Assembly (NCBI RefSeq): GCF_034670185.1
Contig: NZ_JAXMNY010000001.1
Location: forward strand, 1,426,001 to 1,490,000
Origin: Nisaea sp.
GTDB taxonomy: Bacteria > Pseudomonadota > Alphaproteobacteria > Thalassobaculales > Thalassobaculaceae
Direction: 5' to 3'
Length of the DNA: 64,000 bases
The notes under the pieces are model-generated. The model worked only from the letters and a program-made list of their open reading frames with translations. It did not search any database and was not told the DNA's origin. The position numbers and the translations under genes were made by a program. How positions within the stretch are numbered: the stretch's first letter is position 1; the number at the start of each line of letters is the position of its first letter. This document shows positions 63,391 through 64,000 of this stretch, piece by piece.

Positions 63391-64000
63391 ATGACTAAAT
63401 CAAACACCGGCAGCTTTACACTCACCGATAATCAGACCGGCAAGAGCTACGACCTTCCAGTCCTGCACGCATCGGTCGGCCCAAACGTGGTCGATGTCCG
63501 TAAATTCTACGCCCAGACGGATCATTTTACCTATGATCCCGGTTTCACCTCGACCGGCTCTTGTGAGTCCGGCCTGACCTATATCGACGGTGACAAGGGC
63601 ATTCTGCTCCATCGCGGCTATCGGATCGAAGATCTGGCTGCCAACTGTTCCTTTCTCGAGGTTGCCCATCTGCTGCTGAACGGCGATCTGCCGAACAAGG
63701 AACAGAAGGCCAAGTTCGATCACGACGTGACCTATCACACGATGGTGCACGAGCAGCTCAGCAACTTCTATCGCGGCTTCCGCCGGGATGCGCACCCGAT
63801 GGCCATCCTTTGCGGTGTCGTCGGCGCCCTATCCGCCTTCTATCACGATTCCACGGACATCAATGACGAGCACGCCCGCATGGTGGCGTCCTTCCGTCTG
63901 ATCGCGAAGATGCCGACCCTGGCCGCCATGGCGTACAAATACTCCATCGGCCAGCCGTTCAATTATCCGAAAAACAACCTCGGCTACGCCGAAAACTTCC
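63391..64000 (+). CDS. gltA: Citrate synthase, 3' end outside window
   Basis: The first 203 residues of a type II (GltA) citrate synthase, which condenses acetyl-CoA and oxaloacetate. The N-terminal small beta domain (FTLTDNQTGKSYDLPVL) is followed by FTSTGSCESGLTYIDGDKGILLHRGY, and PMAILCGVVGALSAFYHD, all family-typical. The ATG is preceded by AAGGGAAG. The gene runs off the right edge of the window. Confidence 0.95.
   Translation, partial: MTKSNTGSFTLTDNQTGKSYDLPVLHASVGPNVVDVRKFYAQTDHFTYDPGFTSTGSCESGLTYIDGDKGILLHRGYRIEDLAANCSFLEVAHLLLNGDLPNKEQKAKFDHDVTYHTMVHEQLSNFYRGFRRDAHPMAILCGVVGALSAFYHDSTDINDEHARMVASFRLIAKMPTLAAMAYKYSIGQPFNYPKNNLGYAENF

Overview
The window reads as a GC-rich alphaproteobacterial chromosome segment. 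The trpG-trpD-trpC-moaC-moeA-lexA run, an alphaproteobacterial-type LexA box (GAAC-N7-GAAC, the reverse complement of GTTC-N7-GTTC), the ccoNOQP-ccoGHIS cluster with a neighbouring Fnr-type regulator, and DUF2336 and TctABC genes all fit this. A free-living, metabolically versatile Rhodospirillales-like bacterium is my inference; no rRNA or marker gene here settles the genus. I saw no mobile element, CRISPR array, tRNA or rRNA.

Layout. 1-4.1 kb: the end of a hydantoinase/oxoprolinase operon (hyuA partial, hyuB) followed by a lone Mla-type ABC ATPase. 4.1-20.6 kb: a microaerobic block. An Fnr-type regulator is preceded by a perfect TTGAT-N4-ATCAA box. Further boxes precede a hemerythrin-like gene plus hemN, the complete cbb3 oxidase operon ccoNOQP followed by ccoGHIS, and a divergent pair made of a DUF2189 membrane protein and an unknown 101-residue protein. 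A MmgE/PrpD gene and an APH-AAA kinase fusion lie inside the block, separated by three tandem copies of a 17-bp repeat. 20.7-27.2 kb: a dipeptide-type ABC transporter without its ATPases, a phospholipid methyltransferase-like gene, a GNAT enzyme, hspQ and an MFS transporter.

27.3-34.6 kb: a signalling cluster. It has two soluble PAS histidine kinases, a stand-alone receiver, a stand-alone HPt, an HPt fused to a receiver that has lost its phospho-acceptor Asp, and a DUF2336 protein. The last PAS domain of the larger kinase aligns by eye with the haem PAS of FixL, including a His and an Arg 20 residues apart. 34.8-38.7 kb: assorted hydrolases and a secreted repeat protein. 38.7-47.8 kb: a tripartite tricarboxylate transporter (tctCBA) divergent from a formate dehydrogenase operon (fdsG-fdsB fusion, fdsA, a tandem Usp protein). 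Between them lie three GTATAC-core operator-like sites and a roughly 325-nt unexplained leader with several hairpins. 48-64 kb: housekeeping genes: ppdK, a gamma-glutamyltransferase family gene, elaA, a divergent polysaccharide deacetylase, trpGDC, moaC, moeA, lexA, comEC, gltX and the start of gltA.

How it fits together. The Fnr-type regulator probably controls high-affinity respiration (cbb3), anaerobic haem synthesis (HemN) and small oxygen-linked genes. Molybdenum cofactor genes (moaC, moeA) serve enzymes such as the formate dehydrogenase encoded here. The best candidates for something undescribed are the split phosphorelay with the FixL-like PAS and pseudo-receiver, the 101-residue protein under an Fnr box, the 17-bp iterons, and the structured fds leader.
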